Positions 23,438 through 35,905 of a stretch of 64,000 bases of DNA are shown piece by piece. Both the position numbers and the translations under genes were made by a program. How positions within the stretch are numbered: the first letter of the stretch is position 1; the number at the start of each line of letters is the position of its first letter. Below the pieces are notes generated by a model. It searched no databases and was not told where the DNA came from. It saw only the letters and a program-made list of their open reading frames with translations. Origin of the DNA: Oscarella lobularis (lineage: Eukaryota; Porifera; Homoscleromorpha; Homosclerophorida; Oscarellidae); the NCBI RefSeq assembly GCF_947507565.1, contig NC_089179.1:1240001-1304000 (forward strand), given 5' to 3'.

Positions 23438-23532
23438 AAGCAGGCGGATCAGCATATTCTTGGATCTTTTTAATATATACGACTTTTATTGGTTTCGACA
23501 GAAATGTATGAACGAACAAAAGTAAGATAGTC

Positions 23533-23799
23533 CTACTCTTCGCTCTGGGTTTCGTAGTTGTGCTTGATGTGATCCCACAGTCTCTGCGCGAAGAAACGTC
23601 GATCGGTCGACGAGTTTAGGGAAAGAGTGTGTCTACTCACGCCTCTATTCATGTTCTCCCACAAATCGTCAGCCCATTTGTCGAAGATTCTCTCGAAGAC
23701 GACGGCACCGACTAGAACGGACACGTAGAAGGTTGAACTTCGTCGAAAGAACGTATTATACAACGTCTGTCCCAACGCCATCGTAACTGAGTTTCGCAT
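23533..23799 (-). CDS. UQCR10: Cytochrome bc1 complex subunit 9 (UQCR10)
   Basis: Two exons: 23799-23641 and 23583-23533, joined phase 0 as NMNRG-RLWDHIKH. The protein is about 70 residues (about 64 from the second ATG at 23781). LYNTFFRRSSTFYVSVLVGAV, FERIFDKWAD and LWDHIKHNYE match the family along its whole length, including the single inner-membrane helix. It is a small subunit of respiratory complex III next to cytochrome c1. The frame stays open through the 57-base intron, but the intron-encoded residues do not fit the family. Confidence 0.85.
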   Translation of the reverse strand: MRNSVTMALGQTLYNTFFRRSSTFYVSVLVGAVVFERIFDKWADDLWENMNRGVSRHTLSLNSSTDRRFFAQRLWDHIKHNYETQSEE

Positions 23800-24059
23800 G
23801 CGCAGAGGCGTGTCAAATGGGCGGACCAGAGATAATAATTATCTCCGGGCGGACGTTGCAAGCATTTTTTCCGCTACCACTCTTCGATTCTCTTCTTTTC
23901 GGAAACAAGGTACTTTTCTGTGTGAAGAAGCATCACAAGACCTATATAGACACATACCCCAAACTGCCAAGCACTCAGATTCTAATAGGCAGAGAACTAT
24001 ATAGTAGCCTTTAGATACGGCGCCGCGAAAAATAAGTTGCCACTAAAGTTACTAAACTA

Positions 24060-27000
24060 ATGACGCTGAATTATAGAATGGCTACCAATCTAGTTGGCCT
24101 TCTCACGCCCGTCGACGATTTTCCACCGGGACTCCTCCACCATCTCGGTCTTCTAATGAACAAAGAGACTGGATTGACCGGACGCGATTGGCGCGTGCTT
24201 GTCAAGTATCTCAACTTGGACACGGCCGAAGTGGAACAAGTTCGTCAGAATGACGATAAAGTCGAAAAGGCGTTGAGCATTTGGTCGCGAGTCGAACCGA
24301 ATGCGAACGGGCTCATGCTCGTCAAAGTCCTTCGCCAGATGCGTCACAATCAAGCGGCGCAGATTGTCGAGTGTTATCTCGGCGAGGAGATACGCGACGG
24401 CGTCGCCGTCGAACTTCGGGAAAAACTCAATCGAGGTGCGCGCTTTGGCTACACGAAGATGATTAGAGAGTGCCTAACGAGACTCACAGACGAAAGACCG
24501 GTGCGTTGGGCTGTTAATGAATAGAACAATTATTTTCTGATTGAAATTTTTTAAATTTAGGATGCGTCTGTTGAGCAGATGTTTGCTCATTTCGCATATA
24601 CGCCTTTGCATTCTGCCGCTTTGTTCGGCCACCTTCCTGCCGTTCAATTGCTTGTTGAAAGCGGTTTTGATGTTAGGAGGTATACGTGTAGAGCGCGACG
24701 ACGTCGCAAGCAGAGTCATCCCGACACTTTGTTTTCAGATCCAACGCGTCTGGTGAAACGCCGGCTGACGTTGCAGATAAAGGCCTGCACCATCATGTGG
24801 CCCAGTATCTGAGAGAAAAAGAAAGGGGTAGAATTGTTTGTGATCGATTTTATTGGGATGGCGGCATTGAAATTTAAACAGAGACTGCCGACGGTGGTGC
24901 GGGATCCCCGGCGGTGAAACTGGAGCCTTCTGACGTTAACGTTTTTGTCATCAACGGCGAGTACGACCAACTCGAAAGGGCATTGGAAGGAGGAGCAAAT
25001 GCGAATGACTCTGGCATGAAGGACTGGTCTCCACTGCACACGGCTGGAGGAAAAGGGGACATGAGAGCGGCGGACATTTTAGTTAGGCACGGGGCTAGTT
25101 TGCTCACTCGGTACGTTGTGGTTATGAATTGTTTTCTAATCGACGAAACGGGTCGTTTTTTGCCTAGAAACGACGAAGGACTCACGCCCGAGGATTGGGC
25201 AAAGAAATGCAGACATTTTAACGTTGCCGATTTTCTAAAGGAAAAGCGAATGGAAGAAGAAACGAAAGAGAATGCTGGTAAGAAATGCGACACAGACGGC
25301 ACAGACAGCCTTGAAGTCGGTTCCTTTATTTTACTTGTCTATCGCGCTCTTTAGCCAGCTCGGATTTGCTTCTCAACGCTACAATTACCGTCTCGTATGA
25401 GGAAGATGATCCGGTGGAGTTTTCAATCGTCTCTCTCAATATGGCTGACACGCTGAAAGAAATTTCAGACGTTGTCGGCAAGCGCGTCTCCCGTCTCAAA
25501 TCCAAGGAAAATCCCAACGTGAACGTGACGACGATGAATCAATTGGAAATAATACGAGAGGTAATTGCCATTGCCGACGACAGCCGTTCTCCGACCCCTC
25601 CAGACGACGTCGGTCCTCTCAATTTCAGTAAGGCAATCGAAGGAAGGCTCTCGTCATATGATAGAGCGTTTGCTTTTAGATGTGGCTGAGATGGAGCCAA
25701 AGGTTGTCGACAATCCAAAGTTTCCAGCAGTTCTCGTGCATTCTCTCGATGACTACTGGAACAAGCCGCATGCCGTTTCGTTTCGACCCTACGATGACTG
25801 GCCGATTATACTAAAGCAGATCTCGGCCGTCGTCGGATACGACGTCGACGTTGTCTATACGTGGGACAAACTCTCGAGGATTTCAACGGGCGTCATTCTC
25901 GCTCGAAAACAACGCGTCATCGCTGTGAAAGCCAACGTGCGGACGACCGCTCTACGTCAAAAGCTCGGTAAATCAGCGCACCATGTCATCTAGCTAGAAT
26001 AGTGAGGTTCTCTTTATTGCCGCAATTGATTATGACGGCTCTGTATTCCTAAGCGTTTCTCCCGCTAACGAGTTGTCCTCGATTCGCTGTTTGGCTCAAG
26101 CAGAATTCACTTTGCAGTTGATATGCACTGTTTGCGATTCAAAACGACGTCAAAAGAGCGTCGTTTTGCCGCAGTAGAGATTCCTACTAACGCACGTGCA
26201 TCAAACTTCGACGAGGGGAAACTTTGGCACTGAGTTGTCGTTCGTAGAATTTGTAATTGGTTGTCTGTTTTACAGAAACTGTTCCATTTATTGGGGATCC
26301 TCACGAAAAAGAGGTGACATGCGAAGAAGCAGACATCTTCTTGTGGGACCACGGCATCATCGTGCACGTGCCCAATGGCGCCGTCGCCGACGACGACAAT
26401 GTGAAGATAACCGTGCGAATCAGTCTGCCGACGTATCGATTCGACATCGGCTTCGACGAGTGGAAACGCGGCGAACTGCAACCAGCCGGTCATCCCATTC
26501 AGATCTCGACAGAACCGGCGAATTACAAGTTCAAAAAGCCCGTGCGCGTTCGAATTCCTCACTGTGGCGACGTCGAAGTGAATCGCGCCGATTTCAGCGT
26601 CGTCGTTCTCGCGGCGAACTCGCAGCCGTCGGCGGGTGGCATCTACGATTTCCGACGTTTCGGTCCCGAGGTTCAACAGGACGTGCGGCACGGTTACGTG
26701 TGGCTGTCCGTCACGGAAATGGGTAACTGGTTTTGGGCTTTCGTAAACGCGTCCGTCGCTTGTCGTCTGTGCACGGTCGTCGCTTACTCACACTCGGACA
26801 GGCGAATCATGGAACCAGATAGAATCAGATTCAACTTCAAGATAATGATTGTTCCCGGAATCTATTTCTATTTTAGAGTACGCCACTTTAATTAAATCGC
26901 GCAAGGGAGATAAAGATTGTTTTGCAGGCGACTGAGAAAGTAGTGGACGAAGACACTACGTACCGAGGAGCAATGCATATCGCCATTCCCTCTGGTCGTT

Positions 27001-27618
27001 CTGTTGACGTAAGTGTTCGTCCCCTTACAGGCAATTGGACAGCCAATCCCGAGCGTCAGGTAAGTCGTGGACTCTCGGTTTACAATTGTTTGTAGCATCT
27101 TTCTTTAGATTTTCTCCTTTGGGAATATTTGGGATTGTCTGCTTGGCAGCGACAATTATCACCACTTTGGCGTCGTCAGATTTCGCTTGCTGTGGACTGG
27201 TGATGGCGAGGACAAGAACGCCTCTCCTGTCAAGATGCAATGTGAAATCAATGAGGCGGAAAGAAACGGGTTCACTTTGGTCTGTTGTGCTAATTTGCCA
27301 AACAAGGAGTTTGTAAGATAAGACATAGCACTGGTTCATACGCGAGGCCGTTGTTGTTTATAGGACAGTTGCCTGTCAGCCCAAGCAAAGGAAGAGATAT
27401 CTGAGTTGATCAGCAAAAGTAGAAGTCCGCTTCGAGGAGTGGACGGTCTCGCCGTTGGATTGGGGATCACATTGCCTCCTGAAGCTTCTGCAGCCCCCGT
27501 TCGTCATGTTCTGGACGCGTTCGATAGAAGAAATGGGGCAAAGCATGAATTACGCCTGGTGCTAGAGCACATGAATCATGGAGAAGCCGTGGCCATTTTG
27601 GACAAGGATCACAATTAG
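24060..27618 (+). CDS. Death domain / ankyrin / doublecortin-like / ZU5-UPA / death-fold protein
   Basis: About twelve exons. The N-terminus (24060-24500) is a death domain (GLTGRDWRVLVKYLNLD, LMLVKVLRQMRHNQAAQIV). Two or more pairs of ankyrin repeats follow (YTPLHSAALFGHLPAVQLLV; WSPLHTAGGKGDMRAADILV). A segment at about 25680-25960 (YDDWPIILKQISAVVG, VVYTWD) looks doublecortin-like, but this is tentative. A ZU5 domain lies at 26275-26880 (HGIIVHVPNGAV, FKKPVRVRIPHC), followed by a UPA-like region. The C-terminus (GLAVGLGITLP...LRLVLEHMNHGEAVAIL) resembles a second death fold. ZU5-UPA-DD is the supramodule of UNC5, PIDD and ankyrins. Function is probably scaffold or death-signalling, by inference. 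Exon joins around 25935-26275 are not settled. Confidence 0.65.
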
Positions 27619-28120
27619 CTAACTGACAAGGTACAGTGAGAGTCAGAAAGCGCGAATTACTTGTGACTGTCTTTTGTGTGTGTGAAGCGCTTCTTTGTTT
27701 GTAAAGTCTGTCTGAGCTGTCTGTCTGTCTGTCTGTCTGTGAATGTACTTATTCAGTGACTGTTTTTGACAGGAGAATTGCGCTGCAGGTTCATAGTTAG
27801 AGCCTTAGATGGAGAGCGGTCTATATATACGTACGCCGTACACGTACGCCATCATCCAGGTCACGGATACGGCTGCATGACCACCCGCACTTTATTGACA
27901 CAGATTTCTTCGCCCTTTCTAAATCCAAAGACACTGGATGCGCCTACTATGCGTATCCATCAGCTAGCTAGGTATACCATTTGGATTTCAAAAAGGCGAA
28001 GCGGAAGTCTTACCAGGGATACTTACAAATACAGTGTAGGACAAATTTAATCACCATAGATACAGATGTAATGGTGTCACATGTTAGTCCAGGCACGCGT
28101 GCGTAAATCAGCGAGTCGTC
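27619..28120. repeat. Intergenic gap with (GTCT)n microsatellite
   Basis: A GTCT repeat spans about 27715-27741. The remaining sequence shows no coding exon, RNA gene or recognisable element. Near 27820-27855 there is a short CGTACG/GTACGC-rich patch. Confidence 0.5.
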
Positions 28121-29046
<926 letters not shown>

Positions 29047-29300
29047 ACAAAAGAACTTGATGATATTATGCACGTGGTTGCTGTTCTGGTCCATGGTGAT
29101 TATGTATCATTCAAACTTAAATTCACATGTGACTCTGATTACGCAGTATCCTAATTCAGTTGCAACAGAAACAAAAAGTAAGTGGATAAAAATATTGTCC
29201 GAAATTCTATACAACAAAGCCTTATTGATAAAAGTTCTCTCTTTCTACAGAAAATTGTGTGTCGCGTGCATGTGTAGTGAGGATATATACCAGATTGACA

Positions 29301-32068
29301 CTAAACCGAAGTCTCCGTGTGGATCAAATTTACTCTAATCGATTTATTGGCTTTCTCTTTTGACAGTTTTACGTCGCTTTGTGCGGTGAGCGGATCTTCT
29401 TTATATAAGCTGTCGCTCATCTGGCTGGTCTTCTCGGCATCTGATCGCCTCCTTTTGTTCTTCGGCCCAACGAGAGAAAGCAGAACGGGCAGGATGACGA
29501 CACCGTGAAGAAAGCCCAATCCAATGACGAGAAACAGCGTCTTGAAGAACGTTCGAAAGACGTAGGAGGCGGAGAAAGCGAGCGGAAAGACGCCCAAGAT
29601 TGTCGACGCCGCTCCCTGAACGTTAGGCCAACCAAGCTCCTTCAGAGCCCAAATCATCTTCCCGTTTCGCGTCTCCTCGTCGGAGACCATGAACGCGTAG
29701 GTTATATGAGCCGAGAAGTCGACCGAGAAGCCAATACAGAGAATGATATTGATCATAGAGATAGAGTCTAGATTGACGTTCCAGTACGTCATCAGGCCAA
29801 CGACTCCAACGTCGATTGAGACGATGCTCAATATAATGACGACGGCGCCAAGAGGATGGGGTATCATCAGTAGTGCCACTATCATCATCACGGCAAGAGC
29901 AATTCCGATATTCTGCAGTGTATTTGGTCGAACGGCTGGGTATTGATCGTAATAGACGAATTCCGGCGTATAGACGAACGCTTTCACAGGCCAATTGGCG
30001 ACGACGTGCCGTAAGGTCTCCATCATGCCCTGCTTTCGTTTGGCCGTTGACATGTCAAGTGTTTGCACGATGAATCTAGAGGCTTCGATTGAATTATCTA
30101 AACCGAATTTCAAGTCTAGATTGTAAGTTCTGAATCGGCGATTGGTGAGGAAGTGCTTTCGTAGAATTCCAACGAATCGTCTTTGGGAAAGATTGGTTGG
30201 GTTGTGGCCTTTCTGCCGAAGAAAATTCAGGTAATCGATGAGCCAAAATTCAGTTAGATTGCGCCCAACGTAACTCGTATCTTCCATCTGTTTTACCATA
30301 GACATCACTCGACTTTGGACCTTGGCGTCCCAATAATCAAGGCGCTCATCAATCAGGACATTGACTCGGGGACCGTAATCAACAAAGTACTTCACCTCCT
30401 TGTCATAATACTCAGCAGCATAGGAATCATCTTTGACGAGGTCATGAAGATCCAAGCCCTCGTTCACTTGAGCAACTCCCCACGCGGAAACGCCAATGTA
30501 GGCGGCAAACGCGAGCAACACGACGACTTTCACCGGCGGCAATGCCAACTTGGACCCAAAGACGGCAAAGAACTTCTCCATGGGATGCGTGTATCGCTCC
30601 TTGACGACAATCTCCCCATTGTGTTTCACGCCACCACTGCAGAAGAGTCTATAAGCCGTTCCTTTTTCCTCCTTCAAGGCGACCTTTCTCGGCAATACGG
30701 TTCGGAATGTGACCGCATGCCGATTGGCTTCCTCTCGTCTCCCATCGAGCGCCAAGCAGCCAGCAAAGAACGTGATCTGATACACGTAGTCGAACAAGAC
30801 CGCTACGCCCGTGTAGAGACAAAAACCCTGAACGGACGGGAATACGGTTATCATGCCGATGAGAAAGGCGAGCAAGTCGGTGAGCGAAGTGATGGTCACT
30901 GAAACGGCTGCATCCTTCATCGTCTCTCCGACTCGCGTCTCCACGCTATCCTCAACGCGAGTCCGTCTCCAAGCACCGACCATAATAAACATGTCGTCGA
31001 CGCCGATACCTTATAAAAGAAAATGAATATGAGAGGAGTCAGGAAGTACGTAGATAATTCTATATATCTTGCCGCAAACAAGATGGTATGGTATGCTAAC
31101 TAACCTAGGAGCAACATAGGCATCGTGCCGATGACAATTGACATATCGACTCCAATTGCAGTGAGCAAACCGACGGCGGAGATGATGCCAAGAAATGTCG
31201 AAGTGACGCCGAGCAGGCCGAGAATCGGCTTGCTTCTCACCCAGTCGGTCGAAGCGACCGTGAGCACGGCGAAGGCGATCATCGCCGCGATTGCGATGAC
31301 GAACATGGGCACGATGCTGATGCCGTTCGACATGAACTCCTCCTCGAGCGAATGACTCGTGAAGCCGACGACTCGCACGTGCGGCGAATCGAATCGATTC
31401 GTCGCGTCGAGAAATGCTTTCTCCCACGCTTGCGCGGAAGCGTTCGAGAGGAAGTAGCGAATTCGGACGGCGGCGAACGCACGCACGAGTCCGTTCGGTT
31501 CGAACTCGACGCCCCCGATCGACGCGCCGATAAAAATTCCCTCTTTGGTGACCGGAAAAGCCAACGGATGTAGCCCAGGGCGATGGTGGGCGAGCCACGG
31601 ATCGATCACGCACTGCGAACCGTTCATCATTTTAGCGCATACGACGTCGTAAGACGCTCCGGTTTCGTTTGCCGTGTACTCTCGCACGAATCGATCGAAA
31701 CGACGTATCTCGTTCAATCGTCGCCTATCAGACATCATCGTCGTGTCGGGGGCGGCGGTGAAAATCGCTTCCGCGCTGGCGACGGCGTGGGCTTGACGCG
31801 TAGGCGAAAAGTCGTTTGCGGAATCGAGCGGGAAGAGTCGACCCAGTTCGGCGCGTTCTGTTTTTCCGCGACCGTTGGTCGGAGTGAAGAGAATTTCCAT
31901 GTTTGTTTGGAAGTGAAGTCTCACGAGACCGATGGCAAGGAGGAGCGTGACGACGATCGGAACGGCGACGAACAGGCGCGGTCTTCGTGCGACCTGACGT
32001 CCGTAGCGTTCGAAAAGACGACGCAATCGGCTGTTGCAGCAGTCGAGATCTGTACACGAACGTCGCAT
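29301..32068 (-). CDS. Patched domain-containing (PTCHD3/PTR-like) membrane protein, copy 1
   Basis: Two exons: 32068-31105 and 31009-29301, joined as MLLLG-GIGVDDMFIM. The protein is about 890 residues with two sets of membrane helices separated by large ectodomains, as in RND-type Patched relatives. The sterol-sensing-domain core is GVDDMFIM...RVGETMKDAAVSVTITSLTD. The second half repeats the pattern with CIGFSVDFSAHITYAF. Family members move or sense sterols and lipids, or modulate Hedgehog-type signalling; PTCHD3 itself is sperm-associated in mammals. The substrate is unknown here. Its start lies only 38 bases after the MRPL57 stop on the same strand. It is paralogous to the genes at 35906-38849 and 35359-35806. 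Confidence 0.85.
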
Positions 32069-32106
32069 CGCGGTGAATGAGTACGAGAATGCAAAGAAGG
32101 TCTATT

Positions 32107-32367
32107 TTATTTGGTATTGTAGGAGTCAGAACACTCTAAGAATGCGGATGCGGGCATGGCTGTACTTTTATGGTAAGCTATTACGCTCGGAAGCTTTCGT
32201 AGAAGTTCCGGTTTGGCTAGAATCGCTTCATTTGCGAGCGTCATCTGTTCTCGCTTCCTCGCATTTTTCAGTGAATGCCGCGACGGCGCTCGCAACTTCC
32301 TGTTTCGTCCCGACCACTGGCGACCACCAACCGAGCGAGCTCCTTGCAAAAGACGAGTGAGAAACAT
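32107..32367 (-). CDS. MRPL57: Mitochondrial ribosomal protein L57 (mL63/MRP63)
   Basis: A small uninterrupted frame of 86 residues. MFLTRLLQGARSVGGRQWSG aligns with the MRP63 N-terminus (MFLTALL...GRQW), and further basic residues follow (RKLRAPSRHSLKNARKREQM). The human protein is 102 residues, so the length is near normal, but the last 25 residues do not match anything I know. The ATG is 60 bases from the divergent XRRA1 start. The stop is 38 bases upstream of the Patched-like start on the same strand. Confidence 0.6.
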   Translation of the reverse strand: MFLTRLLQGARSVGGRQWSGRNRKLRAPSRHSLKNARKREQMTLANEAILAKPELLRKLPSVIAYHKSTAMPASAFLECSDSYNTK

Positions 32368-32427
32368 AACAGTCCTTCTCCACTTCCTTGTCTTGAGCAT
32401 GCGCGCACGGGTCGCCTAGAAACGACG

Positions 32428-35208
32428 ATGTTCAACGAATTCGGCCAGCCGTACGTATCGTCCGCTTTTCCCGGTCGCAAGCTCACGCACACACTTTCTG
32501 GATCAGGTAAGGATCCTAGAAACAAACAAAGAAACCCAATGAGGGGTTCCCTATAGGGGGAGAATGGCTTCAAGTTTATCGCGAAGAACAGATACGTCGC
32601 TTCGAAGCAATAGTTTGCGCCGACCCATTGCCGTCGTCGGTCTCAACGGGCCGTTATCGTCGGGCTCGCCGTGCCGGCAGTACACCGGAATTGTCGACGT
32701 CGCCGGCCCCGCGATCGATTCTCGACGGATTCTTTCTCGTGAGAAGTAGCAAAGGCGCCAAAACGAGCAAAGCGAATCCTTTTTCTGCCTGCAGCTGCGA
32801 AAGTGCGCCGTCGAAGATCCGTCCGATTTGTGCTCATGCAATATATCGGCCTGTGGATTATGCGATGTGAGTGGAAAGGAAAGTATAGGAGAACGAAGGA
32901 GAACGCATCTCTTTCTTTTTAGGTTAATGTAGCTGATTTGAAGCTATTTGATAATGTTGCCCGCGTCAATGCCGCAGATAATCGACTTCCGTTAGGTATA
33001 AATAGGCTGTCGCTCTCCTTCATGTCTAAATCCATGCCATTTATTTTCCGCAGGAAGCTTAGCTGCTTTTCCTTCTCTTCGGGAATTAGATCTGCCAATG
33101 AATGACGTACGAGATGTAGAACTAGCACTGACTAGCTTTCCTCACTTGGAAGTAAAGACCAAAATACAGTTGTGGCATTCGTATGATCAAGTCCTATCTG
33201 TGCAGGTTCTTGATCTCTCATACAATCAACTATCGAGTACGGCTCTTGTGAAGCTTGGGGCTTTGCCTCGGCTTAGGGAATTAAATTTATCAGGTTTGCA
33301 CTCGTTTTTTGCGGAAAAGCAATTGATTTATACATGTGTAGGAAATGAACTTAGTTCTCTTCCTGCTGAAATGTCAAGAATGGGACAAGAGTATGAATAT
33401 GACGCTTGGCTTGTCTCTTGACGTCATTTGCCCTTCTAGATCTGGTCACGTCGTACCCTATCCTCGTTTGGAGAAACTCATTCTCAGCAACAACAAGCTG
33501 TTAGATATGAAGACGTTCGCCGTTTTGGCCGGATTGCAAAAGTTTGACAAAGAGTCCTACAGCGAAGAGACGTGAAGAATTTTATTTTTCTTTTAGGCTG
33601 GAAGAACTGGAACTGGATGGAAATAAAATTGTTACAGTTCCTCTTCTAAAGCTTTTAAATCGTTCCACTGTGCAACAGCTGCCGGAAGAAAAGTTTGAAC
33701 CCGGAAGCGAAGATCAATGTCAACAGAGGAACGCTTCCGCTGCCGCCGGGCTGACGCTTCCCTTCCCGTCTCTGAAACGCCTCAATTTAGCCAAAAATAA
33801 AGTAGCAAAGCCATTGCAGTAGTTTATACGTCATGTAAGTTTCCGATCTTTCCTCAGATTGCTGATGCCAGTGATTTGCTGCCTGTCGTGGGTTGGCCTG
33901 TTCTCGAAGTTCTCGTCATTCACGGCAATCCTCTAACAGGCAAAACCAGAGGCATGCCAACATTACTGAAGGATGCTTTGGTCGAAAGAGGTATTGACGT
34001 TATAAGGCAAGGACGAATTAATTAAATTAAAAGATAAAATTGTATTATTTATTACCGTTGTGCGTGTTGTTAGGACTGAACCAAGAGAAGCGCACCGACC
34101 CTCGGCCAACTCAGGCAAACTGTTCAAAGTAAGTTGTCATGTTCAGGGCGTTTATCCCTACAGAATAGTCAACTCTTTTTTTAAGGTGAAGGATAGGCCA
34201 CTTCCAATCATACCAAAGCTCCCTCTTGCTTTGCCGTCTTCGCCACAGTCGCGGTTAGAGGAAAGAAGTTCGGTGACTCCACTACCTCCTCTTCCTCCTA
34301 TCCACCACGTGCCGGAAGAGAGCGGTCCGGGCGTTTTCTTGACTCAGGTAAATTTGCCGAGTGCGGGGATTTGCTGTTTGACAATGCCAGAACAACTAGC
34401 TTGATGAAAAGAGTCGCGAAGGAAGTGTAGAAAGATCAGAGGCCGAGGCACCTCGTGATTTTCGCAACCGCGATGCAGAAAAGCCGCCGGTGAAGAAGAC
34501 TCCAGACGTGGCTTCTAAAGATTATCAGATCTTTTATGATGCTAAAGATGATCCGTCCGTTTTTCTTCCTTCTGGTATCAAATGGCAAGATGCACGTGCA
34601 TCTAGTAACCTATTTTTTGCCAGATGTTCGGTCCACAGCTCAATCTCTGCGACGACTTCTTAATCAGTCACTTACAGTACACCCAACCAGCCGATTATTG
34701 GACAGGAAAGCATATTCACCTAAGGTAATTTCTCTATGGGAGATGGCATAGTGGCATCAGATTCCTGTCGTCGTTATTTAGCAACAAGCCACCTCCGAGA
34801 AGTTAGCGGTCAAGGCGCCTAGCCTAGGAGAAACAAAAGCGGCTGAATTGAATTCCCTATTAACTGAAATGAAGGCGAATCTTAGCACGGTCGAAGAAAG
34901 TCTCGGTAAGAGCTAGTCAACTTGTAGTCGCCTTCAACTAATGCCCTTCTCCAGATTCTGCTCTTGCGGGCATCAGCGGACCGTCATTGAAAAAAGAAGC
35001 AACGAAGCTCCTTTCTCAGGTTAGCACGACTTTCTCTTCGCTCGGGCGCGCCCGTCACACTTCGTATCTTTTCAAGATGCAAGCGAAATTCGATGACGTA
35101 AGACAGGAGTCCCTTCGAACGTCCTTAGACAATTACAAGGCTAACGCTAAGGCGTCAGCGAGTCAGGTAAGAGGTCATAGCAGAACACCTACGAGTTCGA
35201 ATACGTAG
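32428..35208 (+). CDS. XRRA1: X-ray radiation resistance-associated protein 1 (XRRA1), leucine-rich repeat protein
   Basis: Starts MFNEFGQPYVSSAFPGRKL, like the XRRA1 N-terminus (KPYLNNCFPARNL). Then WLQVYREEQ, VEDPSDLCSCN (cf. KPSDLCTIN) and VNAADNRLPL precede a set of leucine-rich repeats: FPSLRELDLPMNDV, HLEVLDLSYNQLSS, RLRELNLSGNELSSLP, RLEKLILSNNKL, LEELELDGNKI, SLKRLNLAKNKV. WPVLEVLVIHGNPLTGKTRGMPTLLKDALVERGIDVIR matches the family. The C-terminal half is Pro/Ser-rich with GVFLTQV, also seen in vertebrates, and ends in a coiled-coil stretch. About twelve short introns. The last exon boundary (35166 onwards) is uncertain. Reported roles relate to radiation response and male germ cells; the molecular function is unknown. 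Confidence 0.8.
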
Positions 35209-35358
35209 AACTGTAAAGAAATTGTAAAGTCATGGGAGATAACTAACAGACAAAGAAAGTAATTTCGGTTCAAAGACACAAAGATCCATTTGTTTGATCT
35301 AAAAGGAGAAAAACAAACTCATATACCGACGAGAATTATTTACGAGCGATCTTACTTT

Positions 35359-35806
35359 CTAAAGCGCCGTTTCAATCGAGAAAACAGTATTTTTAGTTTG
35401 ATACTTTGAGTTGCTCTTGCTCTTCGAGCTGTACTCACTCGTCTTTGGGTCACCTCCGCTCGGTGCTGGCCCGACGAGCGACAAAACGACGGGCAGCACG
35501 AGAAAACCGTGGAGGAGACCCAAGAAAATGACGAGAAACATCATTTTAACAAAAGTTTGATAAATGTAGGAAGTAGGAAGTAACAGGGGTAGGACGCCGA
35601 CAATCGTAGACAAGGCACCCTGTACAACGGGATACCCTATGTCGAGTAGCGCTTCTCGCATGCACTCGTCGTGCGTCCGCGCTCGACGAGACGAACGCGT
35701 ACGTGACGTGAGCCGAATAGTCGACGGCGAATCCGATGCACATGATAATATTCATCATCGATATAACATCGAGACTGACGTCCCACAAACTCGTGAGACC
35801 AATCAC
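35359..35806 (-). pseudogene. Truncated, frameshifted third Patched-like copy
   Basis: The C-terminal 150 or so codons of a Patched-like protein: VIGLTSLWDVSLDVISMMNI, CIGFAVDYSAHVTYAF, then GYPVVQGALSTIVGV, ending FSIETAL. After AHVTYAFVSSSADAR the frame shifts by one base near 35690 before CMREALLDIGY resumes. Upstream similarity stops abruptly at about 35806, and no further exons are found before the neighbouring gene at 35906. It is therefore most likely a decayed partial duplicate. A single sequencing error could explain the frameshift but not the missing 5' part. Confidence 0.7.
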
Positions 35807-35905
35807 TTCTAACGATCTCTTCTATCTATGATGAGACAGACAATGTCACTCATTAGCGGCGTACGTGTGTTGCTATAAAAGAGTTGACTAAAAATGCGAC
35901 ACTAA

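Noticed and set aside
23799-24014. Short plus-strand frames between UQCR10 and the death-domain gene
   Set aside because: No similarity and no donor joining them to the next gene; probably 5' UTR or promoter.
27715-27741. Possible CRISPR-like short repeat
   Set aside because: It is a simple GTCT microsatellite without spacers, in a eukaryotic genome.
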